Part shown: one piece after another, positions 23,826-34,501 of the stretch
Numbering within the stretch: the stretch's first letter is position 1
Layout of the letters: each line of letters begins with the position of its first letter
Assembly (NCBI RefSeq): GCF_029867415.1
Contig: NC_081185.1
Coordinates: forward strand, 81,255,553-81,319,552
DNA length: 64,000 bases
DNA from: Vicia villosa
Lineage: Eukaryota; Streptophyta; Magnoliopsida; Fabales; Fabaceae
Direction of reading: 5' to 3'
Notes under the pieces: generated by a model
Seen by the model: only the letters and a program-made list of their open reading frames with translations
What the model was told of the DNA's origin: nothing
Database searches by the model: none
Translations under genes and position numbers: made by a program

Positions 23826-24113
23826 GATCTAAAGCTGATACCTCAGACGGTTCCAGAACGATCTACCATCGAAGATCTAAAGCTGATACCTCAGACGGTT
23901 CCAGAATGATCTACCATCAAAGATCTAAAGCTGATACCTCAGACGGTTCCAGAACGATCTACCATCGAAGATCTAAAGCTGATACCTCAGACGGTTCCAG
24001 AACGATCTACCATCGAAGATCTAAAGCTGATACCTCAGACGGTTCCAGAACGATCTACCATCGAAGATCTAAAGCTGATACCTCAGACGGTTCCACAATG
24101 ATCAACTTTCAAA
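23826..24113 (+). repeat. 48-bp minisatellite, six copies, in the Ogre 3' UTR
   Basis: Units start 'gatctaaagctgatacctc' at 23826, 23874, 23922, 23970, 24018 and 24066, almost identical to each other. Two more degenerate units extend to about 24205. Because 48 is divisible by three, a 16-residue repeat frame stays open across it, which I regard as accidental. Tandem repeats in Ogre 3' UTRs are known seeds of satellite DNA in legumes. Confidence 0.95.
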
Positions 24114-24464
24114 ATCTTAAGCGGAAAAACTTTGGACAGTTCCATAACAATCATCCTCCTAGACTTAAAGCGGTAACCTTGGACGGTTCCGAAACAGTCA
24201 ACACAAAGACTTTCAAATCCTTCATCAAGATATAATCAATGGATTCATTCTGATGAACAAACCATCAAACACATTTTCCAGGGGGCATCTGAAAGCCCAT
24301 CCCAGGTAATGTTTCAATCTTCCAACCATATTTCTCAGACAACATTCAAAGACAAATTCCAACATCACTCCCGATGGAGGTAAGTGCAAATTTTCAGGGC
24401 ATCTAAAATATTCAATCATCTTCCACCTTCAGATTTCAGACAATCTCTTCAGGTTTAAGAAGAT

Positions 24465-24478
24465 TGAATAGGGGCAAC
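24465..24478 (+). promoter_or_regulatory. Ogre polypurine tract
   Basis: The purine-rich gaataggggcaac lies immediately before the 3' LTR. It is the expected primer for plus-strand synthesis. Confidence 0.7.
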
Positions 24479-25011
24479 TGTTATACCCCAAAATTTGCCC
24501 GCATCTTTTTTCAAGAAAACTTCAATCTAAAAATTAAGAGTTTCATATAATCTTGGATTTTCACATCCTGATTTATGAATACTTGATTTTTAGAATTCTT
24601 TCTTATACAGTATTTTGGCTTGCTGTTGAATTTATTCTTACGCAAACGCCAAGTACTGTTTATTGCTTCACACACGCTATTTATTTGATATTTGTTTACA
24701 GATAAATAGTACTGACGCAATTGGTACAGAATTAAATCTTTTGCAGGCGCAGAGTCCGGGATTCAGACTGTACTGGTAAACAAGTAAATTATTACTAATT
24801 TTTGTTTCCCACTAACTTTTGTACTATATTCCATTATTTTCAAAATCTCTTTTCAAATCTCTTTTTCAAAAATCAAATCTTAACTTTATTCTACACATCT
24901 CTCTTTTTCCCAACACTATCATACACTCTCTTTCAAATCTTACTTCCACTCAAATTTTCCTTTTGTACGGAATCACTTCATTCCCCAACGTCTCTATCAT
25001 TCTTTTCATTC

Positions 25012-25019
25012 TATAAATA
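25012..25019 (+). promoter_or_regulatory. putative TATA box of Ogre 3' LTR
   Basis: TATAAATA, same context as 8738-8745. From here transcription would read into the truncated second internal region. Confidence 0.55.
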
Positions 25020-25111
25020 CCTCTCATTTTTTTTCATAAAATCTCACATCAAATTCTAAATCATTTCTCAAATTTCTACTTCATATCCATTCTCTCTTCC
25101 TCCCCGGCAAA

Positions 25112-25279
25112 ATGGCGAAGCGGATGGAAACATGTTTTCTTATGGTCATCACCATTGCTACGGTGATCATGTCCTTCTTCTGTCTGCATAGTCCTGAAAA
25201 ATGTGGACCTGCGATGGTTACACTCCCGATAATCTATTTTCTGTTGGTCATAGCATGGGTTATTAATCGTCATTCTTAA
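25112..25279 (+). CDS. second copy of the 55-aa LTR ORF, unrecognised
   Basis: This frame is the same as 8838-9005 and reads identically: two hydrophobic segments around a short Cys/Pro loop. It is about 95 bases downstream of the 3' LTR TATA box. Whether it is translated is unknown. Confidence 0.35.
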   Translation: MAKRMETCFLMVITIATVIMSFFCLHSPEKCGPAMVTLPIIYFLLVIAWVINRHS

Positions 25280-28200
25280 AGTTTGCCGTATCTCTCATTT
25301 TCTTAAATGTACCGTTTATTCGTCGTACTGTTCATTATAGTATGTAATGTTTGTACTGTCAGTATTAAATGTTGTACTATTTGTCATATTGTTGCTTAAT
25401 TATTCAGATAATATTTTGTGTGTTTTCTGCCAGTCAAATATTTATGTTTCTGTGCATTAAATGATTTTTAGGGTTATTATCGGTAATTTTGCTCGCGTAC
25501 AGTAAATAATAATTATTTATTATGTCTGTGTTTTTAAACAAGTCATGTAAATAAACTTTCATCTTTCACATAAAACAAAAACAACAAAAAGAAAATTAAC
25601 TTTGACTGTTGATTTTTCACTCTAACTGTTACATGCCTGAATAGTCAGTTGACAGTCAAACTGCTGACAGTATAATTCTCCGTGTTTTGTACCATCAATC
25701 AAATCAAACTTTTGCATTTCAAAATTCCAAGATTTTTGTCCTAGAAGTCTTCTGAATATCACATGATTAGCAGAGACTCAGCACTGCACAAAAATCAAGT
25801 ACGCTTAACTGTCTCCTACACAAACAGTCCCTGATTAGGGTTTCTTGTTTTTTCAGGAGAAACAAGTTTTTGAGACCTCAAATGGATTTCATGGACCTCC
25901 ATACATCTCAAAGTACCATCATACAAATTTTCAAACTTCAATTCACTCAGACGCACCGTCAGCAGCTCAAACAGTCAACAGACGACCCGTTTGACCAAAA
26001 AAGTCAACAGACAGTCAAAAATGAAATTTTTTGTCAACATCCATATTTTGTCAAAGGATTCATCATTTGATCATTGGATGATCATAATTCATCAAGGAAA
26101 GATCAAAAATCAACAAAACCCTAAGATTCAAAATTAGGGTTTTCTCCTAAAAAGTCAACTGAACTTTGACTGGTCATAACTCCCTCATCCTTCATCCAAA
26201 AAATTCAAACCAAAGCTCATTTTGAAGTAAATTCAATTATCTTTCAAATGCAATTGGTCCCATGGTCATTAGGTTCACCATTTGAAAAATATGAACCAAG
26301 ACATTACAGGTCATTTTCAAAGTCAACAAAAAGACACTTTTTTCAAAAGGATACACAAGGAGCATCAAAATTCATTTTGACATGAGACCAAAGACATTGG
26401 TTAGTTAGAGGACTCTTTGAGGTTTCCAAAAAGTGCAAGATCTCCTTCATATGACAAAATTTGAGGGATTTTCACCTTGTTGAAGTTGGCTAAATTTTGG
26501 GAAAATGCATAAAACCAACATTGCTCAAAAATGTATTTTTCCAAATGGGGCCAAGTTTTCATGGTTCAAACATGTTTGCCATGATATTATGGGCCTCCCA
26601 CGACCAAGACAAAGCGCACACCATTTTTATCCATTTTTGGTTTAATTTTATCCTATTTTAAAATTAAATGAAAATGGAAAATGGAAGGATAATGGATAGC
26701 TTAGTTTCTAAGCATGAGTCATCCAAGAATCTTTAATTTTCTGCAGAAGATTGAGGTACAAGGCAAGAGCATTGAAGAGAAGCAAGACTTGGTCAACAAT
26801 TCAAAGGTTTTAATATAAAAAAATCAAGAATTCAACAAAGGCAACCAAAGGCTTCTTGGCTTCAATTCTAAGCACAACATAGCTTATAAATAGCTTAGAG
26901 TACTTCACAAATAAAAGACCACGAATTCAGAAGAGAATCTATGCTTGTAACCATACTTGTAATCACTTAAATTTTTCAAAGAAATTCCAAATTCGAATTT
27001 TGAATTCAAGTCAGTTTCAATACAAACTAAACATTCAAACACCTTCCTCAAGTATCACTGAAACTATTCCAATCATTTCCCAGCCTTGAAACCCACTGAA
27101 CTAAGCACTACAGGTCACGATTTATTCAAAATAAAACCAACTCGTATCTGATCATTCAGGCATGTTTAACAAGATGTAGACATATATTTGAACTTAGCTT
27201 AATGTCCTGATCATTTCTGGACATTTAATTAAAGTTTGGGAGCCTGTACACGAAACTACCATTTTAGGGTTTCTTAGTTCAAATTTAGGGTTTTTCGTTA
27301 GAACCAAAAATAGGACAAATTAAGGGCATGGTTGAATTCAGTAGATTGAGACGAATCGAATGGGCATGTCGCGCCAAATTTATATTCATGTTTGACCCTA
27401 TTCGCTATTTTGCAGGTTTAGAAGGTATCTATTACAGCGCTTTTATTACAAAAACGTTATTAAAGGTGCTGGCTGGAGGTTGAAGACGATGAGGTGTCCT
27501 CACCTCATTGGATAGAACGCGCGCGCCAGTGTTTTTGAATTCTGCGCCAGTGTTTTTGAATTCTGGGTTCCCATGTGCGCTTTACATCATCTTTCCATGT
27601 GACCTCAATTTCTGGGCCGTCTGATCTCATTAAACTCTCAATCCAACGCATCAAAACACTCATCCTTACCATGGTCCTCATTTAAATACCACACCTGATC
27701 ATTCATCTTTTTATTTTCTATTTTATTTTAATTTCTTTGTTAAATTAATTAAAAATAGTTTTAAAAATCCAAAAAATACACAAAAAATATTTTTAAGTTT
27801 CTAAAATAATATTTTATTTTGTGATATAAAAATATTTTATTTTTCTTCATAATTTGAATATTTTGTGTGATTAATTAGATAATATGCATATATTTATCTT
27901 TTAATTATTTTCACCCAATCAAAAATCATAAAAAAATTGTTCTTTATATTAAATATTGTTTATATATTATAGGCTAATTTTGTACATATTTAGAATAATT
28001 TTCTCTTTAAGTTTTAATTATTTGTGTAATTATTTATATAATTATGTGTTAATTAACTTAATAAATTTCAAATCAATTTCAAAAATCCCAAAAAAATTAG
28101 TTTTGTTTTAAAATTAATTAACAAGCATTTTGAACATATTTTGAACTTAATTTTTAGGTTTGAAATTTATTTTCATCTTTTTTCCTCATTTTAATTTAAT

Positions 28201-29167
28201 TAATCATGCATTAATTATAATTAAAAACAATCATAAAAAACCAAAAACATTTCTTTTATTTCCTTGCAATTTAAATTCCTAGATAAATGTATAGGTTGTC
28301 AAATTCATGTAAATAGCGTAGTTTACATTTCCTGCACAATCGATGTAATAGCGTAGATTTACTTTCTGCATTTTACATTTCCGCATTTTAAATTCCAGCA
28401 CATATAAACTGCGTACATGCCAAAGATAAAATTGAACCGTTAGATCACTAACTTCAAAGATAAAATATCTGAATCCAAACACAATCACACTTGCACCTCT
28501 TAGGGTAATCCCTTTCTCATTCTTTTCAAAATCAAAATCAAATTCTATTATTTCAAACGCAAAATCGAACTTTTGTTTATTTCCGGTGAAAGGATAGATT
28601 TTTAAAGGAAATAGGATAAAGACCTTATAACTCAGGGTAGACCTCCTAATTTGCTTGCTCAAATCAAAACAAACAAATCTCTCATATATCATTGTTTTTC
28701 AAAATAAAACTTTCAAAAAAAGACGATACTTTGTATATATACAAACGAGGATCATTACGAAGTTAACGTTCTTTTTTCAAAAAACATCTTTTGAAAGATA
28801 AAAACACTTTGTATAAATCCGCACAAGGATCATTACAAAGTCAATTTACAAAGGTATTTGGAACCACATACGAGCATTTCAAGGCAATCGAAAAGTAATT
28901 GAAAACAAGTGAGCTAAGCAAATTAAAAAGCCCATGGATAACCATGGATACAAAGGGTGCTAACACCTTCCCTTTGTATAACCTACCCCCTTACCTAGAA
29001 TTTCTTAAAGGTCTTTTTTCTGTTTCTTTTATAAACCTTTCCTTAATTGGATAAAATAAAAGGTCGGTGGCGACTCTCTGATTTTCAAAAATACAAAAGC
29101 ATAAACAAAAAGAGTCAGTTCGCGTATCTCTCCGCGAGAGGTATGGCAAAAAACCGAGCGCGCGACA

Positions 29168-30130
29168 GAACTGGCGACTCTGCTGGGGATACTTTCTAAA
29201 AAACAAAATGTTTTCAAAAGGGGTTACCTTTAGAGAATAGATCATTCCTATGTTTTCAATTGTTTGACTTGATTGCTCTATTTTTCAAAAGGTTGTTTGG
29301 GTATTTTGCTTGTGTGAAAGATTCTAACCCGAATCTCGAGATACCTTAAGTATGTGACAATAGACCAAGGAAACTGTACGGCATGTACCGATACGGTTGA
29401 TCTGGTAGTCACCGTTAGTGCGATACTTTGGTTTATACTGATGTCCCTTGAAAACGATTAAGGAGTATATTAGGCTTCCGAAATGTCATTAAACACTAAT
29501 TTGTCTTAGAACCTTTTAGTTGAACTTGACTTGTGGCCTATTAAGTGGCTAGCTTTGAAGTTGATCGAAGTTAGTTATCCTCGAGGAATATTTTGATCGG
29601 CCGTCCGAGCGCCGTATTGAGATGTTACCTCCAAGGATCATAGAACCCGAATACTATTCTAGGACAGGTTTTAACCAACTCAACTTCAGTGGAGAGGGTA
29701 TCACCTATCAGCTTCATGCAAGCCTTTAAACTTAAGGCTATTGTTTGATTTGTTTTTGTGTGCCACATGTTTGACATCATAACATCATAAGCATCATAAG
29801 CATATCATTTTCTCACTAATCATTTCAAGGATCAAAGAGTTTACCTTTGTTTTGTTATTGCAGGTAATGGCTCCCGCCACCAGAGATTACATCCGAATCA
29901 ACATCTCAACGGTGCCATCTGAACTGAAAAACTTAGTATCAGAATTCCCCAGGAATGTTCAATTCACCGAAAAGCACGGTCACCTACTCTATTTGGTTAC
30001 CTCAAAATTTGAAGAAGACATGATACGGGTCCTGTTCCAGTTCTTTGATCCCGAACATCATTGCTTCACCTTTTCTGATTACCAGTTAGTACCCACTTTG
30101 GAAGAGTTCTCTGAACTAATTGGATTACCA
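29168..30130 (+). mobile_element. truncated second Ogre internal region
   Basis: PBS (TGG at 29172), leader and the first part of ORF1 repeat 12869-13830 of the upstream element almost base for base. Similarity stops after 'ggattacc' at about 30129, where an inverted repeat begins. The arrangement LTR-internal-LTR-internal fits unequal recombination between LTRs, or a tandem element later truncated. Confidence 0.9.
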
Positions 30131-30136
30131 GGGTGA
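29867..30136 (+). pseudogene. Ogre ORF1 N-terminal fragment
   Basis: The ATG at 29867 matches the ORF1 start at 13568. About 88 codons correspond to ORF1 with a few substitutions (for example Ser-Val to Ser-Asp in the TFS.YQL motif). The frame then stops within foreign sequence after ELIGLP. Without the rest of the PMD-like domain and the coiled coil, it is non-functional. Confidence 0.9.
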
Positions 30137-30201
30137 ATCTTTTTTTTCTCTCTCCTACATTATTTATTTCAAAATGTAGGAGAGAGAAAAAAAAGATTCA
30201 C
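30133..30201. repeat. perfect 29-bp inverted repeat with 11-nt loop
   Basis: Arms 30133-30161 (gtgaatc, T8, ctctctcctacatt) and 30173-30201 are exact reverse complements. The structure sits immediately at the Ogre truncation point. It could be the subterminal hairpin of a mobile element, possibly the 5' side of the Helitron whose 3' end is at 31177, or an independent foldback. Confidence 0.85.
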
Positions 30202-30301
30202 TCATAATCTCCAGCATTTATTTTAAAATTCAATGGTTCAGATTCATTCTCACATTCTCATATAAATATGGCATTCTCATATGATATGCCCTCATATAGA
30301 G

Positions 30302-30304
<3 letters not shown>

Positions 30305-30366
<62 letters not shown>
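30305..30366. repeat. (AT)31 microsatellite
   Basis: An uninterrupted alternating AT run. Confidence 0.95.
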
Positions 30367-30369
<3 letters not shown>

Positions 30370-31148
30370 AATGTGTTTTTATTAACGTGTATACTTTCTT
30401 TATGGTGTTAATTTGAGATATAGTAAATGTGTTTTTTTTAACATGGAGTTAGTATTCAAACTTAAGTTTAATGATTTTAATTTTTTGTTGAATTTGATTT
30501 TTTTTTTTATTTAAGACATATTTAATCTATTATATTTTTTTATTATTACTAAAAAAAATACTAATTAATTTAATTTTTAATTTTAATAAAATTAAATATG
30601 TATTTTATTAAATTGAATAATATTACATAGTCATTCACATAATTACTTTTTTATCTTTTGGGTCACTATTACCATAATATCTATTTGATTTTAATTAATA
30701 ATATTTTTTATTTGAAAACAAAATTCTCATATTTAAATGTCAAATTTTCTTCTTCTTTCTCTAAATCACAATTTATCTTTATATAATAATTACTTATTTT
30801 ACAATTAAGTAATTCAATTTAAATTCATACGAATTTGTCAAGTTTATCATTATATTTTTTCTAATGATATTGCAAATTTTTTGTTTTAATATTTTGACTT
30901 TCATATTTTTTTTTCATTGTACTTTCTCAATTAAAATGGGTTTTTTACAAATGTATATAAATAAATTATATATTAAATTTTACATTTGTATTTGATATTA
31001 TCTACGTGTTATGACATTAAGACTCATTCATGTGTTTTTTACATTAACAAATATTTTGTTGTTATTTTTTTTTATTTCATGATTATTATTTGAAGATTCT
31101 AAGTACTACCTATTTTTTAGTTATTTACACAATATCATAATTAAATTA

Positions 31149-31177
31149 CCCGTGCGGGAGCACGAGTCTCTTACTAG
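31149..31177 (+). mobile_element. Helitron 3' terminus (element A)
   Basis: A hairpin CGTGC-ggga-GCACG (31151-31164) is followed after nine bases by CTAG (31174-31177) and host T. This is the canonical plant Helitron 3' end. A 5' end is not certain. A TC preceded by A at 30138 would give a roughly 1.04-kb non-autonomous element starting in the 30133-30201 inverted repeat. Confidence 0.7.
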
Positions 31178-31327
31178 TTTCAATTAACAGTTAATATATT
31201 AGAATTTTTTTAAAAAGAATACCAAATAAACCAATATAAAATAGAGTAGATACTAAAATACAATATAGTATATTGTAAACATAAAAACTAAATAATTAAA
31301 AAACAATAAAAGTTATTAATATATAAA
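31178..31327. other. AT-rich spacer between two Helitron ends
   Basis: About 150 bases without recognisable features lie between the 3' ends of two oppositely oriented Helitrons. Confidence 0.5.
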
Positions 31328-31357
31328 CTAGTGTCTTACCTGTGCGTTCGCACGGGT
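31328..31357 (-). mobile_element. Helitron B 3' terminus
   Basis: On the plus strand ACTAG (CTAG 31328-31331) is followed by the palindrome cctgtgcg-tt-cgcacggg at 31340-31357. Reverse-complemented, this gives the hairpin and CTAG that terminate rolling-circle transfer. Confidence 0.85.
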
Positions 31358-31761
31358 ACCCGTCTGTCTCGCGCATTGGGTTTTAGGGCACTTTAATAAA
31401 ATAGGGAAAATGTATATATATATATGTGTAAGTTCATATAATAAGGTAAAATATTTTAAATAGGTTAAAAATACCTGTTGGACCTTATAGTTGGTTAATA
31501 TATCTAAGTTAATAGGACATTAAAGTTTATTGGGCCTTAGAATTCTAGCCTTGGTGCAGAAAACCTATTTTTATTGTTAGACCTAATTTGTTAATAGGCC
31601 CACAAAAGAATCCTATTATTGGTATTGTTACATAACGATGGCATTTAAAATGAAAGTAACGTTGGATTCATAACTCTTCAACGTGTTGGCAATCAAAGAG
31701 TCTGTCTTTGGCATTGTTGGTGTAAGAAACGCAGGGTTGGGTGATAAGTGTGAAGAACAAA

Positions 31762-32762
31762 ATGTCGCAGCCAAGAAGGTATGTGCATGTGTTACTGTTT
31801 ATGTTGTTTGCAGAGTTTATCATAAGATATTCATCCATTTAGAGGTCGCAATGTTGTTTTGATTCCAGTTCACCCGATCGGTTGGAGTTGCAAACTCCAT
31901 GGAAGCGGCTCACAGTTGAGAGGATACTGAGTGGGTCACATGAGAATGATGATGTTATGGAGGAATGGAAGAAACAACATGAAAGATTGAATCGTGTCGA
32001 CGATGCCGGTAAAGTTTCTGTAGAGGCTGCCAGGATTGTTGAAAATAAAGGGTAATCTTATAGTTTAATTTTGTTTTTTTGTATTGAATTCCGTTTAACC
32101 TCCACAAAATTGAATGTGTTTCCGGAATAATGAGTTACAACTTAGTTTAATAAATAGTTTGTATGTTATTGTGTTGAAGGGATGATGGAGATGGGAATGA
32201 ATACATAATGATATCTTCTGATAGTGAGAGGTAAAGTTTATTTATAAGTGATAGGGAATATATTATAGTTATAGGTATATTGATGCTGTTGTGTTTGCAT
32301 TGTGCTGTAAATGTGGTATTAATTTCAGGGAAATGAGTCCTGTACAGGAAGAGTTCGAAGAAGCGTACTAGACTCGTGAAGTTCATGATGTAAAGAAGTT
32401 TTGCTCAAATGTTATGGTAAGCAGTGTTCAAAGTCTATAGTTGTTGGCACACTGGTGTTATACAGAGATGTAATGTAACTGATATTGTATGTCAATGAGT
32501 GCAGCATATTCCTGCAGAAATAGTAGAGAAATGTGGGCTTGCTGGAATGTCAGAGATTACCCTCAATGATGTGGACAACGGGTACCCATTTGAGTGCAAT
32601 GTGAAGAAGAGGCCAAAAAAAAATGAAACATATTTGTATGGAGAATGGTTTGACTATGTAAGGGCAGCGGAATTGAAAGAAGGTGATAAAGTGCACTTTG
32701 TGATTTATTACCCGCCAGTGTTAGATATTATGGTAACAGTGGAGCGCAGTGGTGATCGTTGA
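31762..32762 (+). pseudogene. B3-domain gene a in the Helitron, with an in-frame stop
   Basis: Hand-spliced exons: 31762-31778 (MSQPR), 31869-32051, about 32180-32231, about 32330-32416, and 32505-32762. The last exon encodes a B3-like DNA-binding domain: HIPAEIVEKCGL, EITLNDVDNG, YLYGEWFDYVRAAELKEGDK, VHFVIY. This order of strands and the GEW..Y/F...LKEGD signature fit the plant B3 fold. A TAG at 32369-32371 interrupts exon 4 in the frame that joins to the B3 exon. The ATG of the next short frame (32499) could still give a B3-only peptide. Plant B3 proteins bind DNA as transcription factors. The role within a Helitron is unknown. Confidence 0.65.
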
Positions 32763-33522
32763 TAGAGCTGTTGGTTAGGCAATGTTTGTGGTGGATGTAT
32801 AGGGCCGTTTTTTAGCAGTTTGGTTTGTATGGGATTTATGGTTTTGTTTTTTTGTAATGGTGGATGTGAACCAAGATTAACAATTATGGCACTATGTATG
32901 GTTTTAAATTAAATATTATCAATTTTGTTTGTAAGTTTCATGGAATGAGCCAAATCTGCCATGGTTTTTATGCAAAATTGATTACCATTCTGTTTTAAAA
33001 TTAAGTATTGTTTATTATAAGTATTGAACAGGATATCTATCAAACTTGATCATAATAGGGTACCTAATTTCATTATTGTTGGTATAAGTTGGGGTATGGC
33101 TCCTGTAAATGGTAGGCTATTAAATCTAATAGGTAGACACACAACAATGGACATATGAATAGTTGAAAATTCAATTTAATAGTATATGTTAAAGAGTAGT
33201 ACGATAATATTAAATGGTTATAAAATAGTTGTAATGTGTTATATTATATTGGGATGTGAAAGATCAATTGGGTTATGGGCAGTTAATGTTTTTCGTGAGG
33301 AATATAAATAAAACGAAAACTGTTTTGAAGTGATGTAAATGCAAAGAAGACTAATTGAACAATTGCATTGAATTCTATTGGACGGTGGAAAAGTTGCAGG
33401 TAATGTCAACAGTCCATTTAGAGTGTTATATAAGTAATGTGTAGGAAGTTTGAAAGCACTAAAAACTGAAGCATTCATCATTACTCTGGAACCAACAGTG
33501 TAAGCTGCGAATTTCTGAAAAG

Positions 33523-34244
33523 ATGGAAGGAAGAGTTGATCAAGCAATGAGAGGTAAAGGTAAACATATCATTTGAAAGTTTGCTCTGTTACATTTTGAA
33601 TTTAAAAGTTATATATGGTTGCATGCAGGCGAAGAAAACTCGGTGAACCAAATGGCTGTGGGGAAAGCTGACACTTCTGATAACTCTGTGTATGTTTGAA
33701 TTAGCTTATGTTGAGTATACGTTTTATGCTTGAATTTAGAATGTTTGATAACACATTTATTTATTGACCATGATGTTTGTTTGTATAATGTTCCAGATGC
33801 CATGAACCGGTTGTTGAGGATTTTAGTTGCCATGTAGAACAGCCTGCTAAGTTACAATATTGTATCTGGAAGCAAGATGTGGTCAACGGGAAGATGGCTC
33901 AGTCATGTCTTCTTGTAAGTTATTATTCGTTTTAAGCTTATCGTCTTTCCCTATCAGTTAATGGGATTATCTAATGTTGTTTTATATCAATATTGCAGGA
34001 AATTCCTGAGCATGTTGTGGCAAGTCGCTGGCTCCATGGAGCAAGGTTTGTAGATTTGGTTGACTGGGAAAGGGAAGTCAGGTATGAATGTGAAGTTCAT
34101 CATACCGAAAAGGGTCAGATGTTCTTAGGGCGTGGTTGGTACAAATTTGCCAAGGAAAGGTGCCTGCTTGATGGAGACTCTATGGGCTTCAGCGTTAAGG
34201 ATCCCATAAGCAAGGAGATACTTGTAACAATGTTGAAAAATTGA
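33523..34244 (+). CDS. B3-domain gene b in the Helitron
   Basis: Predicted exons: 33523-33551 or so (MEGRVDQAMR), 33630-33691, about 33797-33914, and 33999-34244. The final exon carries the B3-like core: EIPEHVVASRWLHGARFVDL, then EVRYECEVHH, GRGWYKFAKERCLLDGDSMG. It is followed by a stop after MLKN. The middle exon has several Cys/His (CHEPVVEDFSCH) of unknown meaning. It runs convergently towards the RepHel gene, whose stop is 258 bases away on the other strand. Exon borders follow GT-AG by eye. I see no stop in the joined frame, but phases at the second junction deserve checking. Confidence 0.65.
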
Positions 34245-34501
34245 AAATGATGTAAAAGTTTGTTATAAGTATCTAACTGTTTAACTTTTTGTAATTTTCT
34301 GGTGGACTTAGGTCCACCTTTATATTAATATATAAGATTTTGGTATTTAGATGTTATGCTATATATATATATTATTTCTGTTACTTGCATTGCTAATATG
34401 CTGTTAGTAATATATATTACTGCTGTTACTTGCAATACTAATATGCTGTTATTAATATAGATTACCGCTGTTACAGATTTACTCTGATCAATTTTAAAAA
34501 C

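Larger units (their letters stand above)
22771..24478 (+). other. Ogre 3' untranslated region
   Basis: The region is non-coding. It contains a CATACATCATA-type low-complexity stretch (23490-23600) and a 48-bp minisatellite (listed separately). It ends with the polypurine-rich tract gaataggggcaac before the LTR. The open frames in it are side effects of repeats. Confidence 0.8.
8205..29167 (+). mobile_element. Ogre-type Ty3/gypsy (Tat lineage) LTR retrotransposon, nearly complete
   Basis: The order is 5' LTR (8205-12868), PBS (12873), leader, ORF1 (13568-14911), gag-pro (15189-18868), putative intron, RT-RNaseH-aRNaseH-integrase (to 22599), repeat-rich 3' UTR, PPT (about 24465-24478) and 3' LTR (24479-29167). 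LTR ends are TG...CA. The extra ORF1 before gag, the huge LTRs, the second RNase H and the intron before RT are Ogre hallmarks. Total length is about 21 kb. The gag-pro frame is broken, so the copy is non-autonomous although ORF1 and pol are open. The two LTRs differ by few substitutions and small indels, so insertion is fairly recent. Confidence 0.95.
24479..29167 (+). repeat. Ogre 3' LTR (4689 bp)
   Basis: It aligns end to end with the 5' LTR and is 25 bp longer through small indels. The largest is a 22-bp duplication (gcgccagtgtttttgaattct repeated at 27524-27565). It is followed not by flanking DNA but by a second PBS and leader, so it also serves as the 5' LTR of a truncated second unit. 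Confidence 0.95.

Noticed and set aside
23826..24113. CRISPR array
   Set aside because: The 48-bp units are contiguous without spacers, and the context is a plant retrotransposon UTR.
23906..24235. 109-aa repetitive protein
   Set aside because: It is the translation of the 48-bp minisatellite in an Ogre 3' UTR. The frame stays open only because 48 is a multiple of three.
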